DNA from: Protea cynaroides
Taxonomy: Eukaryota > Streptophyta > Magnoliopsida > Proteales > Proteaceae
Assembly (NCBI GenBank): GCA_028583415.1
Contig: CM053266.1
Location: 30,511,271-30,575,270 of the forward strand
Direction: 5' to 3'
DNA length: 64,000 bases
The translations under genes and the position numbers were made by a program. Positions 24,598 to 38,000 of this stretch are shown piece after piece (within the stretch, counting starts at the first letter, position 1; every line of letters starts with the position of its first letter). The notes under the pieces were generated by a model. The model was not told the origin of the DNA and made no database searches. It saw nothing but the letters and a program-made list of their open reading frames with translations.

Positions 24598-25589
24598 AGT
24601 GATTGATATTTTTTGAAATTGTAAATATACCAATATAAATCACCTAGATAAGTAGAAATCTTCTAATTGTATGAGTGAATCTCATACTTGGATTGAGTGA
24701 ATCTCATACTTAGATTGAGTGAATCCTCAAGAGATCCCAAGTTAATTATTCCCTTATGATCCTTGTTATCCTGAAATGTTTCTCATTTTGGAATAAATTA
24801 TTTTTTTATTTTTTCTTTTTTAATCTGCAAAAAAAAAAAAAAAAAAAAAAAACCTAGATATGAGAGTTGTAAGGAGATGATGAATGAAAAAGAGATGAAT
24901 TCTTCATGCTCAAAGCTTCTTAGATCTTGGGGTTTTTTTCTTCCCCGAGGAAAAAAATATACGAAAATAATAGAGATTATTAAAAGAATTTGGGGAGAGT
25001 ATACACCCATTTACAATTTTTCTTTGAAATCGGACTCCTTTGGATCTTAAATAATAAAAAAAAATTTAAAAAATAAAAACCATAGCAGCACGAAGGCTGA
25101 CCTTGTATTTTATAAGTTAGAAATTTTAAACCATGGCCAAAGATTTCAAATATGATCATGCACATGCACAATTGTTCTTTCAGCCATTTTATGAGATAAG
25201 AAGGTATGTGCTCCCAAAATTGCCCCATACAGTCTGTGTATGAAAATCATCCCCTTAAATCATTTTGTAATCCGCTCGTTCTATTGCTTATAAATTTAGC
25301 ATCTTCATGACTCCAGTCAACAAAGAAGTAGATTGATATTTGCAAAAACAGCAGATTTTCTTTAGACTTGACAGAGCCACTGCCGCCACCGGTTTACCAG
25401 AATCTTAAAACCCATGTCACAAAAACCGATGGGGGATCACTAACATTGTTGAATCTCAAAACCCTTGTTACAAATCGCTCCCACTCTACTATATCTATGA
25501 AACGAGAGTTCTTGGAAAGTAGAATTGGATAATAAGGAAGCAAGCAGAATTGGATCATAAGGAGGCAGAGTGCTACCATTTTGCACCTT
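24051..25589. other. Gene-free stretch and 3' flank of chorismate synthase, with AT repeats
   Basis: (AT)n tracts lie at 24066-24086 and 24541-24594, a poly-A run at 24829-24852, and a near-duplicated GAGTGAATCTCATACTT motif near 24680-24725. The last 200 bases or so are presumably the 3' UTR of the minus-strand chorismate synthase gene. No gene recognised. Confidence 0.6.
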
Positions 25590-27877
25590 TTAAATGGAGA
25601 GGCCAGCAGCCTCGAGCATTGGCAATTCCAAGGGCTCTTGTAGGTCCGTGTTAATGGGAAACAACTCGCATTGTGCATATTGTGCCATTAGTTGATCCAC
25701 GAGCACCAATGCTACCATGGCTTCCACCATCGGCACCGCTGCGCCACAACCAACAAACCATCCAACATGAACAATTATGGGTAACAGAAATCATTTCTTT
25801 TGCAATACAGAAAGAACCAATAACAGCAATTATCAATAAAGAATTGGGGTACAGAAAGTATATAACAGGAATCAAACAAGGATCAAATGCTGAAGTCATA
25901 TCCTAGTAGGGTTCAAGACACACGAACCGAATAAACAATTAAAACACAGTGAATACAGCTTTTCTCTACTCAGAGGACAGAGAAGCAACCACTGAGAAGA
26001 GGAATTTTTTTCTACTAAGAATGAACATACCTCTTGGGACAACGCAAGGATCATGGCGTCCTCGTGCTATAAGTTCTGTTTCATGTTTATCCCTGGTTAC
26101 CGTGTTTTGTCTCCTCTACAAAACCATTACAAACACTCATATAATCAATAAATAAAAGAGGAATATGAACAATTTTGAAAGGTAGAAGAAACCCAGAACA
26201 AGCCTGAAAATTCCTTTTATTTATGCTCTTTGCCCAACATTCATGCCTTCGAGGTTAGACAAAGTGTGCCATGGAATGACACATATATGGTCCACCAGGT
26301 ATCCAATGTGAGGTCTTTTTAAACCTAATACTTATCTGATTACGTGAAGAAAATATCCAATCCTATGTTCCTTGTGGATTATTAGAGTGGCAAAAAATAG
26401 ACAGTGGACAGAGGTCTCCAAGGATTTGCCCAAGTATGATGGGGAAGCCCATGCATATTCGCCCCATGCAAATAATAAAAAAATCAGCTTCCAAAACCAG
26501 GATGACACATGTACCAACTGAAAGTGCCATGTTGAAACACCGAAGTGTTTGGCTCCCACTTAAATGACAAAGTTCAAGGGAAAGAAAATAGTTTACATTG
26601 GAAAATAAATCTTACCCCGATCGTTGATGTCGGCTTGAAAGCTATTCTCATGCTTATGATCTCCCCATTAGATATCCCTCCCTGCTCATCACAACAGCAT
26701 AATGTAAGGGAGCCAATGACAAACAATTACTCCCCCCTCTTTTCTCCCTGTCTCTCTCCTGAATTGTTTTGATGGAAAATTCTTACAGGAAGTTCAAATT
26801 GTATAGGTACCAAAATACAGCAATTGTTTTACTGAAATACAATGTATAAACTAGAAACAGGTTCTAATTTAATTTCTTGCGTGTTGCTTTCCAAAAAAAT
26901 TGGAGGTATCTTGGTGATACAACTGCCATCCATGAAGAACAGCACCCCCATCCTTCTATTTCTCAATCAACAAAGGGCCATAAGAAAAAGCCATTACCCA
27001 GTGGAAGTTCAGCTTTTGCAGGGTCCCGGGACAGTAGATTGGGCTTAGTACTAAAATGCAGCATTTTTGCCCATCCTTAGACTTGAACCTACTTACATCT
27101 TCATGCTAGCCCAAGACTTTACTATTGCACCAAGAAACGGTCCCTTGTAACCATGCCTAGATATGGAGAACTGTTTCTTACAATAAAAAAGGCCAAAAAA
27201 AAAAATTGAAAACTAAATTTTACAAATAAAATTGATTTCGCAGGAAAGAACTAAGGAAAAAGGGAGGAAGGAGGGAGTGGGGGAGGGAAAATATATAGCA
27301 AAGCTTTCGTGGAAATAACCCATTAAAAAAATCCACTATTTACACCAGATCAAATAAAAGACAAAATCCTCAAATAGAATTTTGGTTGCTGAATCATATA
27401 TAATGTGCAAACTCCAAAGTACCCACAAGAATGCCTCTGAAATGAAGGGTTTTTTGTGTGTGTGTGTGTGTGTTTGTGTGTGAATAGCAAGTGATAAGAG
27501 CTAATCCATTTTTAAAATGATGTAAAGAGTTAACAGTTCTTCAAATGCATTTCTAACAGTTAAGTTTTGATTTTTAAAGGTGGTTTTGCCCTTCTACAAA
27601 TATAATCATTTAAAATTATTTTAGAAGGGATTATGAGGTAAATTTTATCATTTATAGGCTCCATTGAGAACTAATTAATTAATTGATTGATTAAAAAATA
27701 ATAGAGATTCTATTTGTATACAATACTTTTTTATTAACTTGTTTTTAAGATATTTTTCAAAAATAAACGAACGATGGGCATGGCTAGAAAGGAAGAGAAA
27801 AAGAGGTAGTAGAAGAAGACGAGACGATACAAATGCACAACCACCCCACCCCAAATGCACACAGCCAACCCACCCCC

Positions 27878-27918
<41 letters not shown>

Positions 27919-28129
27919 CTGTATTCCTCCAGAACGGTTTGTTCTTGTCCTGATTCTTCCATGCTCGTCTGTATAGAATTCATCATTATGTTCACTGCCA
28001 GCCAAAAATGTGCCTGCCAGGATACACAATGGAAAACATTAGCAAAACGTACACCCCCACTATATTGAAGGATTTTAGGGTTCATATAACCAACCCTTGA
28101 TCATCTATTTTCAAACATTGAACTTGATG

Positions 28130-28191
<62 letters not shown>

Positions 28192-31100
28192 ACCTGCAAA
28201 TCCACTCCCGATTTCAAATCCTTTTGTTGCAGGCAATGACAATGCAGCTTTAGCCAACTCAGCTTCAAGCTTATCAAAAACAGGTGAACCAAGACCCTGA
28301 CAAGAGAAAAGGAAATTATCTTCATTAATTAAAAAATGTGACTAGAGATAGGAGATTATCTTCATTAGTAAAGAGCTCAGTAATTATGAAATCATGCAGC
28401 ACAACGAACTTGGCCAATACCTCAAAGTCTATTTTTCATTAGTGTTTAAAATAGATTTAAATGTCAAGAAAGAAAAATAGTGGTATTATGCTTGCAATGG
28501 CCTCAAAGTTATGGTGGCACAACTCAGTAAAATTATGACAAATTTAGAAAAGTAGTTCAGATAAAATGGAAAGCGGGATTGTGAATAAATCTCATAAGCA
28601 AGCAAATCAACCACAAGTCCACAACTAAATGCAGGAAAACCTTAAATTCCTACAAAGAAAGAAAAACTCTCTCAATTTGTTGCTTTATAGTTTCCCCATG
28701 TCAAACAAGAATTGGCATACCATGGCAAAGGCATCACAGAGGCTGTTAGCTTAGTGAATTGGTTGAAAAATCTGGGTGAATTTGGAAAGGGAGAGGCAAA
28801 ATAGGGAATTGAATCAAGTTGACTTACTCGTGGGACGTTCCTTGCAATGCACGTCACAACCCCACCAACAGAGTCACCTCTCACTCGAACAGCATCGATG
28901 GCAGCAATCATCTTCTCAGCATATTCTGGATCCGGGCACCTAACAATATTACTTTCTATCTGGTAAAATTCACATAAAATGGATGTTTAGTGACTGGCAA
29001 AGTAAAACACCAGCAATAAAACTAGAATAAAGAGACTATTGTATGTAGGTCCTTATAACCCAGAACAATTACACAAAAGCCATAAATGCAAGTCACATGT
29101 GGTCCCTCTCTCCTCATATATAACATAAGATGGTCATGTTCAGGGGTGGAAAATTTATCACATGGTGAAACCAAGAAACCAGGAAATTTAATAAATCCTT
29201 AACAATTATTGGAAGATGTGTGTACTAGCTCCATTTGCCGTGGAGACCGCTCTTTATGGATGGAAGGGCCTACTTCAACACAGGGTAGAGCCTAAAATGA
29301 GTGCAACCACAGAACGCTCAATAGGCATCCAGGATTAGCAATCTCTAGGAAGAAGTCAGTAGTAAAAGTAAAGCAACTACAAAAAAATTTCTATATTGAT
29401 ATTTGATAGAACCACAGAGGTATATAATTGGTGCCATTGTTTTAAAGACATGTGAGGCTTATGCACTCGGTTTACTTCCAGGCAAGCATTAAGGAGAATT
29501 CTCAAGGTTTATGGGCCAATCCTTGAATGCGATACACTGTGTACCTGGGATCCAACTTGAGCCGCAGTCTGTTGTTCAGCTGTTGAAGAATTTTGAATAG
29601 GTCCAAGACTGAAGCTGGCCCAGATGTAGTTCAGACCACAAGATGTTGAAGATAAATGCTTCAGTTATGTTCTATTTCCCATAATATCTATTCTCACCTT
29701 TGTTTTATGTTCTTTTCCATATTTGCATTTTTCTTATTTATATGTAATTTTTTTATTTCAAAGAACCATGCATGTTAGGAATATCCCCAACATCATGAAG
29801 TTTACAATGTGAAACACTTAATGTCATTCTTGGTATTTAAAAACACCAACAGTTATATGAATACTACAAAAGATAGAAATTACATGCTAAGGCTTTGCCT
29901 ACACTTAATGTCATGTCTTGGTAATTAAAAACACCTACGGTTACATGAATAATACAAAAGATAGAAATTAAATGCTAAGGCTTTGCCATAATGGCTTAAA
30001 GATAGGTGCACACATTGGGTTCTTTTTCTTCAAATCATTTACAGGAAACAGAGTTTCCCTATTACAAAGCTTATTTGGTATAATTCTAATGATGGGGGAG
30101 CATCTCCTGTCTAATAATAGTTTTTTCCAACTATAAAAACTCAGCATTCACCTATGGTTACTCAAGGGTTTATGTGACATCAACTGAAGCCAAGAACCAG
30201 TAGACAACTGAACTGGCTTGGCTTAATAAGCATCTATTGGAAAGAATTTATTGTAGAAACCCTAAAACCCAAACCATTCACCATACCTGATCAAGTGTCA
30301 AGGTCTCATGGTCAACCAAACCTTCTGGAAGTACAACTTTGTGTGCTTGAGAGACATATGCAAAAATCTGAAAAGAGATTACAGGCATCAAAACATAGAA
30401 AAAGGAATCATGAAAGAGAATCTATGAACAGGTGTTAGCACAAAGGTGAAATGTTGCATGTGTGTGTGCAATGTTCATGAATCATTTATATTTAAGTGTA
30501 CTTCATAAATAATAGTGCATATAAGCATATATATTTATATACCCAAGGAGAAGCAAAAAAGGCATGCAGACATAAACTTGATTTACTACAGACGTGTTTT
30601 TAGTTCAAAACTTAAATCAATACAAGGTACACCACACTTGAAAGTTAGGCATATCATGGAGACAAGGAAAACCTCAACAGAACAACAAACCTCAGTTCCT
30701 GAAAACTTCTTGAGAATTTTCTTGGCTACAGCTCCCGCTGCAACTCTTCCAATGGTTTCTCTCGCTGAAGATCTCCCACCACCCTGAGTATTCATTTCAC
30801 AATCACACGTGTGTACTGAAGAAATTAGAGGTTGGATAAGAAACGCAAAAACTTCAATAATTTTTTATGCACCACTGTTGTCTGATTGACTAGAATTTAG
30901 TTACCTGCACTGATCTCACACCATACTTGAAGTCATAAGTAGCATCTGCATGAGAAGGCCTATAAGCCAGAGACATCTCGCTGTAGTCCTGAGAATAGAC
31001 AAGAAAACAGGAAATATTCGAAATCTATCAAAAAAGAAAAAAGTATATTCAAACACTTGACAAAATCAGAGCAAAAATAAATAAATTTCAACAATTTGGC

Positions 31101-34100
31101 TATTAAGACTTGATGAAGCCTCGGATAATCGAGTGGAATATGGCTTAGCCAAAATTTTGCATGTCACTACGTGATTGTATATGTGACAGATGTACTGGCC
31201 ACTCTAACCATCCCAATGTAGCAGAAAAGTTTTAGGCACAATTGCAAACTGCAAAAAGCAAAGATCTCCTATCCAACATAAGAATGTTTTAGCAACACAA
31301 TTACCACATTTAATTTTATCTAAGTAACTTTACCTATGAATAAAATCTCAGGGTTTGTCCACCCAAATCAATTTCTCGTTAAGAGAATCATCAAGAGGTG
31401 GAATAGTCCTTGTTTTGATTGATGAGCACATTGCCCATGCCTATGATACACCATTTTTTACTCAAGCATCACATTTGTCCCCCTATATTACATATGCTCA
31501 CATATTGGACTACTCACATGTCCTCTCTGATCGGTATTTGGCACCTTGACCATTATTGGGCACCCATTAGTCAATCCTGCATGAAGCATATCCTTCATCA
31601 ATCATGTGTCCCTATACAAGCCATTACATCTACAAGGAAATGATAGGAAAGATCTAACCTTCAGCAACTCCAGAATATATTTTGCATGTATCAGTCTCTT
31701 TTCTTGGCGTAGTTATTCGGCTCTGACCAGGCCTCCTGGATATTAAAAAAAATTATATGTGACAACTTGAACTGCCAATCATTTTAGTATAAACATATTC
31801 TCATGGTTACCAAAGAAGCAATAGATAGTGATATATAATAAGCTACATTTAACTGTAATCCTGATTGCTAGGTTCGTTGACAGCAGCAATCAGCAAGTAG
31901 CATCCATATGTGCAGAACTATCAGAAAGGTAAACAGGTGATGACATGTGCATGGGACAATATAAGGCAAAATGTGGGGGAATCTACGAAAGTCTGTGAGT
32001 ACTAACTCAATTACCTTCTGTCAAGATCTACTTGAATATCAGCTTCTGAAAGGGGAATCCGAGGAGGACATCCATCAATGACACAACCAACACCACCCCC
32101 ATGAGATTCTCCAAATGTTGTAACACGAAATTGCGTTCCATATGTACTGCCAACCGCCTGAACCTCTGTTATTTGGCAAAAGAATTTTTTTTTAAAATTT
32201 AAACTATTCTAACATAGAAATGTCTCTTTCAAAATAATAATATTACCATTGAAAAGAAAGAAAAAAAAATTGAACAAATTGACAGTTGGCAACTCCAATA
32301 TATCCATCTAAAAACTGAACATAGCACACTGGTATGCTAGCAAACGCAGGTAGTACTACATAAGTCAACTGGACGACTGTAACCCTCTAATACAGACATA
32401 CAGCCTTTTCTCCTAGACTTTCCCTAATAGCCATATACTATGAAAACCAAATGAGATACACAGTCAGCTGCTTGCTACAGATTTTTGGGCGATATATCAA
32501 AGTGGTGGATAGATCAGCTGTTGAGCCAATTCATAAATATTTTCTAATACATGCTATACTGCTGAGTAGTATACCAAGGTATTTCATTAACAGACAACAT
32601 CAACCATGCCAGATACTAATGGAAAGCCAAATAATGCCAAACTATGGGCTAGCAGGGGAAAGTGGAAGTTGCCAAAAAGATTGAATTGGATAATGAGTTT
32701 TATGCAACATTGAAAACCCAGCTTTCTTTTTTTAAAATTTAAGGATGATAATATACACCAAAAATTCATATAAAATGAGAAGCCTTTAATGAAATACAAA
32801 GAAGGAAAAAAAAACACAAGAGTTCAGCTCTGGTCGAACGAAATGAAAAAAAAAAATCTAAAAATACGGCAATTTCTGTAGCAAATACTGAAAACTTTAA
32901 ACCAACCAATACATTTGACTACCAGGAATCAGGACCTAATGAAAACTCAAAATTCAAACAGATGAAACATCAGGTAAATCTGAAGATCCAATCAGAAAAC
33001 TGCTCAATAAACTAATCCTTATCCCAGTTATTTGGTTCAGCCACACAATCTGGTTTTTCCACTCTACCTAGGGTGAGGGGACTGAAACAGAAAATGAGGC
33101 AAAATTCAACTCATATCAAATGTTCTATTGTCAATGAAGCAAACATAGCTGGAAACCAAGGAGGTTAACAACAGAAACAAGAAGAGAAATGATTCTCTCC
33201 CCCAATCCAAAAGGAAAGATGAAGCAGTGACCAACTCCAAAATGATCCCTTCACATCATCATCCATGAGACAGAACCATGTCATCGCCAGTTAGGCAAGT
33301 ACATATCCTCAGAACCGTTCTAAGATTGCTATGAGTCACCAAGAAACATGGGATTGTGGGTAAGGTTAACGACTCCATAGGCAGATATAGGCCTCTCATG
33401 GCATGGTTCAAATCTGCAACTCTACTGCTAGGCAAACATGCTATCCATTCTGCCGAGAGGAAGCAAAAAAAGAAATGGGGAAGAAGGAAGTGTTTGCACC
33501 CCCTCTGTTCTGGTAAACTAACATTGCAGACACTGTAGATTGCAACATGATTAGCAAGCACGCTGGCTGTAATCTAATCTGAGGGAAGCAGGACAGCTTC
33601 TATATCAACGGTGCAGAAAAAAGTGATTCTGGAAAAACAAGCTCTTGGACCAACCAGTTGAACTGCTCGAAGACCTGCTAGCAGGGTTAGTAGATTGGAG
33701 GAAAGTGGGCAGCCTCAATTAGCCTACCGACAGTGTTTTCTACACCCTGGCTAGTGAACCAGTAATGGGAGCCACACTTTTTGGCAGGGTTGCTACAATT
33801 ACTTGGCCTTATTGCAGCATTCCCCTATCTAAGGGCTCTATATACCTCTTTGAGGATGATGAGTGCAACTACTCAAACCTTTGCCTGAGGATTCAGGCTG
33901 AGCTCTTCATCCCTACTTGTCCCTCTCTTCTATCCTACTGTGAGCTCTCCTAACATTTTCTAACACCTTTCTCTCCAGCTTCACAACAGTAGCCAAACAG
34001 CCTAACTTCCAGTTAAGGTCGGCATGAGAGCCCTCCATAAGGTCACATAGACAGGTTTTACTTTGTTTGAAGAACTTCCAGAAATTTCAAGATCATATAT

Positions 34101-34755
34101 AAGGCGCAGACCACAGAACAGCAAGTTTATTTAAATTTCTAGAAATATTAATCCCAGTTTCAAGCAACATAGAAATTATTTTGACTCAATTACTAAACCA
34201 ATCAGGCAAGCAATATACTAAATCTCCAGGATTTCGAAATAAACTTGGTATAAGAGTAGTTGAAACATACAAAATCTTTAGTAGTTGTCGACACAAACAG
34301 GAGGGTGGATTCAGAAGTCTACAAGTCAAAGCAATACCAGACACAAAACAGAAAACTTGGCTCTACAATAACGGGAATTTTTTTTACTTGGTCAGGATCT
34401 GCACCAGTCGGTACTAGCAAAACATAAACCTGAGGCAAACGGAACCACGGATTTAAAACTTCAAAGAGAGATCAACATTGACAAGAACAAACCACAGAGA
34501 TGGATTCATAGACAGCAATAGCATATTCTTCCTATGGAAGACAGTAGTAATTTTCAATACAAAGATGTCCGAGGGAAAAAGAGAGGCAAGTAGAATTGGG
34601 AGCATACCGAGCTTCCTGGGAGTGGTGCGTCTGGAGGGGATGTGGAGCGTTGGGGACGACAATTTCGCGAGATCGGATACATGGAATCCTAAACCAGAAC
34701 CACCGTCGGTCCTTGAAGCCTTCAAGAATGATTTGGAGGATAGTGACGACGCCAT
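25590..34755 (-). CDS. CS: Chorismate synthase, plastidial, 13 exons, complete
   Basis: Converts EPSP to chorismate, the last step of the shikimate pathway, in plastids; it needs reduced FMN. Exons: 34755-34608, 32165-32015, 31735-31659, 31576-31518, 30988-30905, 30783-30691, 30367-30287, 28959-28828, 28296-28194, 28013-27919, 26681-26616, 26115-26031, 25738-25590. All phases join to 440 residues, close to the 436 I recall for Arabidopsis. Residues 1-50 are Ser/Thr/Arg-rich and fit a plastid transit peptide. Signature motifs: FGESHGGGVG (67-76, with His71), RPSHADATYD (155-164, His158), GGGRSSARET (174-183), RTRTNRSGGIQ (331-341) and RGRHDPCVVPR (381-391). The acceptor of exon 2 was chosen to give the family's VQAVGSTYG junction. 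Exon 4 is unusually divergent. Microsatellites abut the donors of introns 9 and 10. The leader has a (GA)n tract. Confidence 0.95.
27880..27916. repeat. (GA)n microsatellite touching the intron 10 donor of chorismate synthase
   Basis: On the coding strand exon 10 ends ...GGA ATA CAG, followed by GT and then an uninterrupted TC tract. The donor is therefore CAG|GTTCTCTC, lacking the usual purine-A-G-T at positions +3 to +6. Confidence 0.95.
28132..28187. repeat. (AT)n microsatellite beside the intron 9 donor of chorismate synthase
   Basis: A 56-bp AT tract starts only six bases inside intron 9 (donor GTACGG). The whole intron is just 180 bp, so the repeat makes up nearly a third of it. Confidence 0.95.
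29814..29988. repeat. Tandem duplication of about 87 bp in intron 7 of chorismate synthase
   Basis: Two adjacent copies (29814-29900 and 29901-29988) both start ACACTTAATGTCAT and end GCTAAGGCTTTGCC, with about 8 differences. The function is unknown; it looks like a local replication-slippage duplication. Confidence 0.85.
32166..34607 (-). other. Intron 1 of chorismate synthase
   Basis: A 2.4-kb intron separating the transit-peptide exon from the catalytic body. I see no complete transposon in it. A short segment near 33390-33470 has a weak B-box-like GGTTCAAATCTGC but no convincing SINE structure. Confidence 0.65.
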
Positions 34756-34776
34756 TTCCGTCGATCGATTCCTCAG

Positions 34777-34778
<2 letters not shown>

Positions 34779-34821
<43 letters not shown>

Positions 34822-35060
34822 GAGGGGGGTTGGTGGTGATCTCTGTGTCTGAGAAACCTTTTCCGTTTGTTGGTTTTATAGATGGGTATTTATATTTTTT
34901 TGCATTTGTTTCGTTTTTTTTGTATATATAATGTGGAGGAGGAGATGCGAACGAAAGATGAGAAGACGGGACAGTGTGTCTCGCTCTCCCACCTACCCTC
35001 TCTCTGTTCTCTCTCTCTCTCTCTCTCCTCTTTCTCTCTCCTCTCTCCCCTTCACCAAAA
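34779..35060. promoter_or_regulatory. Leader and promoter microsatellites of chorismate synthase
   Basis: A (GA)n tract at 34780-34819 lies 25 bases upstream of the ATG; in the transcript it would be a CU-rich leader. A (CT)-rich region at 34976-35060 reads as GA repeats on the gene's strand. GA/CT repeats near plant start sites are often bound by GAGA-type (BBR/BPC) factors, which is a possibility here, not a demonstration. Confidence 0.5.
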
Positions 35061-38000
35061 TTTCCAAAGTTTTTCCTGGCTGCCTCTCTATCTCTCTCCT
35101 CTTCTCTCTACCAGAGTCTACCTACCACCACGGCTCGGCCTTGGTTGGTTTGGATTATGGTCAGCTTCCGGAATCCTGTTGTAGTATATTGACAGTTTTG
35201 ACCTTCCAATCATTGTCGCACTCTACCGCTTAATTCACTGTAACATGATAAAATGATGGAGAAAGGCATATGAGGGTATTTATGTCACTAAATTGGAAAT
35301 TTTTTTTTATGTTTTCTTGGGTAAGTATTCAGAACATCTCACTTCTCTTCATTTTAAGTTTAACTACTACGGACTACCAACATTATATCCGTGACAATTA
35401 CTCAAATGATAGTAGTATATAACACCGTTTTAGTTTGGTCACGTGATCAAAATATACCCACTCCTTTCTCACCAGTTATGTACATTTTTTTTTATTTTTT
35501 TTATTTTGGGGATAGAGCCCAGTTATGTACATAGGGTGTCAATTTTGGGATTCAACCGATAACTCAAATGGAGCCAGTCTGAATTAACCCAAAATCAATC
35601 TAAACCGAGTTGTTACTAGACACGTTTCAGGTTGAAGTAAGACATATCCTACGAACTTTGGTCTGGTCTAAGTTAACCCAAAACGGATTTGAAAAAGAGA
35701 TCGATGAGTCCAAACCCAATAATGGTCTAAACCAAACCATTTTAAATTGAATATTAAACCCTAGCTTCATTGTTTCAATCTTTATGCATGACCTTAATGG
35801 GTATCTAACTGAGTTTTCAACCTACACTAGCCCGAACTAGCCCAATAACAACCCGATAACCATCTAAAACCAGACTGGTCCGTTAGTTAATGTGTACAGT
35901 GTAGCCCACCCAGCCAAAACTTCTTAATGGACATGTTTCAATCACTCCCTATAAAATCCGACATCGATTCAACCCGACCTGACCCGGCCCATTGACACCC
36001 CTAAATAGGCATGCGAATTTGTATCAGTATCGGCCAAGACCAATATCAATCCGATACCAATTCTGACCGCTGTTCTGAGATCGATCCTAGGATCAGATTT
36101 TGAATCAATTGTCACGTGTTTACCATCTATTGTTAAAATAAAAAAAAATAAAAACCTTTTTTAAAATTTTTTTAATATTAAAAAACCAATCCAGATTGGG
36201 ATTGGATTAATATAAACCGGGAACAGGATCCTTACCTGAGATCTCGGTGACCTGCGCCTTTGCTGCAACATCAGCACGGAGTCCCGACACATGCATTTTA
36301 ATAAAGAAAACATAACCATACAGTGACTTCTTCCGATGTTGCCAACTGCAATTCTCGTCGGTGTCGGAGAAGACTTAGCAGAGATTACGGAGATTGATTG
36401 CAGAAGATGGATTCTGAGCAAAGCACAAAATCTGGCATTTTGCTTCATCTGACACGTTGATGGAGACGAAACGAGTACTTGGAATATGGAATTTATAAAA
36501 GAGTGAAGTTACGATTTTATCGTTGTTGTTTTAGCAATTAAAACACGTGTCTTGCTTTTTGAAGTTTTGTCCAACAAGGTCAAAAAAGATTTTTGGCCAT
36601 AACGAGCTATTGAATTCTTTTATTTATTTATTTATTTTTTTTTTTTTTTTAATATCGGGTTTGGATCACTAATATGTATATGTATTTTTCATATAATCCT
36701 ATCACCGTAGATATGGTGTGAGACTCACTGGATATGGATGGTGATGAGATTTCAAAAAGATACAAGTACATGTAAATGAACTATTTTCATTGACATCGGT
36801 CAAGGATTATCCCCCCCTCTCTCTCTCTCTCCCACAAGTGTCATTTTTTTCTTTTTTTTTAACAAAATTTCCCTTGTTTTCTTAGCTCATTCTATGAGAT
36901 ATTGCTATGTTAATCAGAGGATCTCAGGACTTCAGAACATTTTTCTAATATGATGTAAGTTTATTTGGTTTTTTGATCTTTGTAAGATTGATGCCTTGGC
37001 TGATGTTTGTGATGCAATTCAATAAATTTCTTTTTACCAAAAAAAATAAATTTATTTGCATTGGATTTATGGAATCAGGTCTAACGAATCGGTATTTGAA
37101 TTTTTGGACCAGAATTTGATAAATTCTTAGTTTCGTGGGTATTGTGTAATGGGATAAGAAGATACGTAAGCTTTACATGAAATTACAGATTTGTTAAGAT
37201 TACATATGATGGGTGGTAGGAATTCGTAGTTAGTTAAAACGGAAACTACAAAAAAAAAGAAAAAAGGATTGAACGAGTTTTAAATAGAGCAAAACAGGAA
37301 CGATATGGTAAAAAAAAAATCAAACATTCCAAGAATGGAAAAAAACTAAAACAAGCGGTACGGGTTTTAAACGGATCAAATGTAATACAATACGGTGAAA
37401 AAAAGAGCAATATACTCCCATAAATTGAATAATTATAATTCACAAAAAAAAAAAAGAATAATTATACCTAAATCAATGAGAACATATGATATTTATGATG
37501 TGTCTAGCCATAAAGCAACGAGAATTATCATCTTTCAAGTAGTTAATTGATGTTTTATGTTTGTCCAAGACTCCAAGCATGCATGAGAGAGAAAGTGAGA
37601 GAGAGAGAGAGTGAGAGAGCACACTCTAGTGAGAGAACACACTCTCTGATGGCCTACAATATACATTTGTTACGACCCATAACAAACAGCCCACCTTGAC
37701 GAGCAATAAAGAATGAATTTAGAAGCAATTAAAAAGAAGTGGCAAGGTTAAAATAAGGATATGGTACGGTATGGTACGAATTTTAAATGGCAAAGCTTGG
37801 AATATATAGTATTTTTAAAGTAATTTTGAAGTCAATACGGCAATATGCATACTAAACGGTTGAATACGGTACGTGTTTAAAACAAGTTTTAACTAATAGA
37901 GGTTGCGACCCACAACCCACAGCGCACCCTAATGAGTAATAGAGTAATGATTTTTTTTTTTTTTGTTTTTTTTTTGGTAATAAGTAATGAGTTTAGAAGC

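Noticed and set aside
27739..28068. 109-codon plus-strand open frame over the (GA)n tract
   Set aside because: It is antisense to chorismate synthase exon 10 and kept open by the dinucleotide repeat, with REREREREN-type composition.
33350..33480. Possible tRNA-derived SINE in chorismate synthase intron 1
   Set aside because: There is a weak B-box-like motif only; no A box at the right distance, no poly-A or target duplication.
34478..35233. Several plus-strand frames upstream of and across chorismate synthase exon 1
   Set aside because: They are shadows of the exon and of GA/CT repeats; sequence composition, not coding.
36230..36448. Minus-strand ATG-started open stretch ending at a CTCAG|GTAAGG donor
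   Set aside because: It looks like a first exon, but no matching downstream exon or family similarity was seen before the chorismate synthase promoter; kept only as a note.
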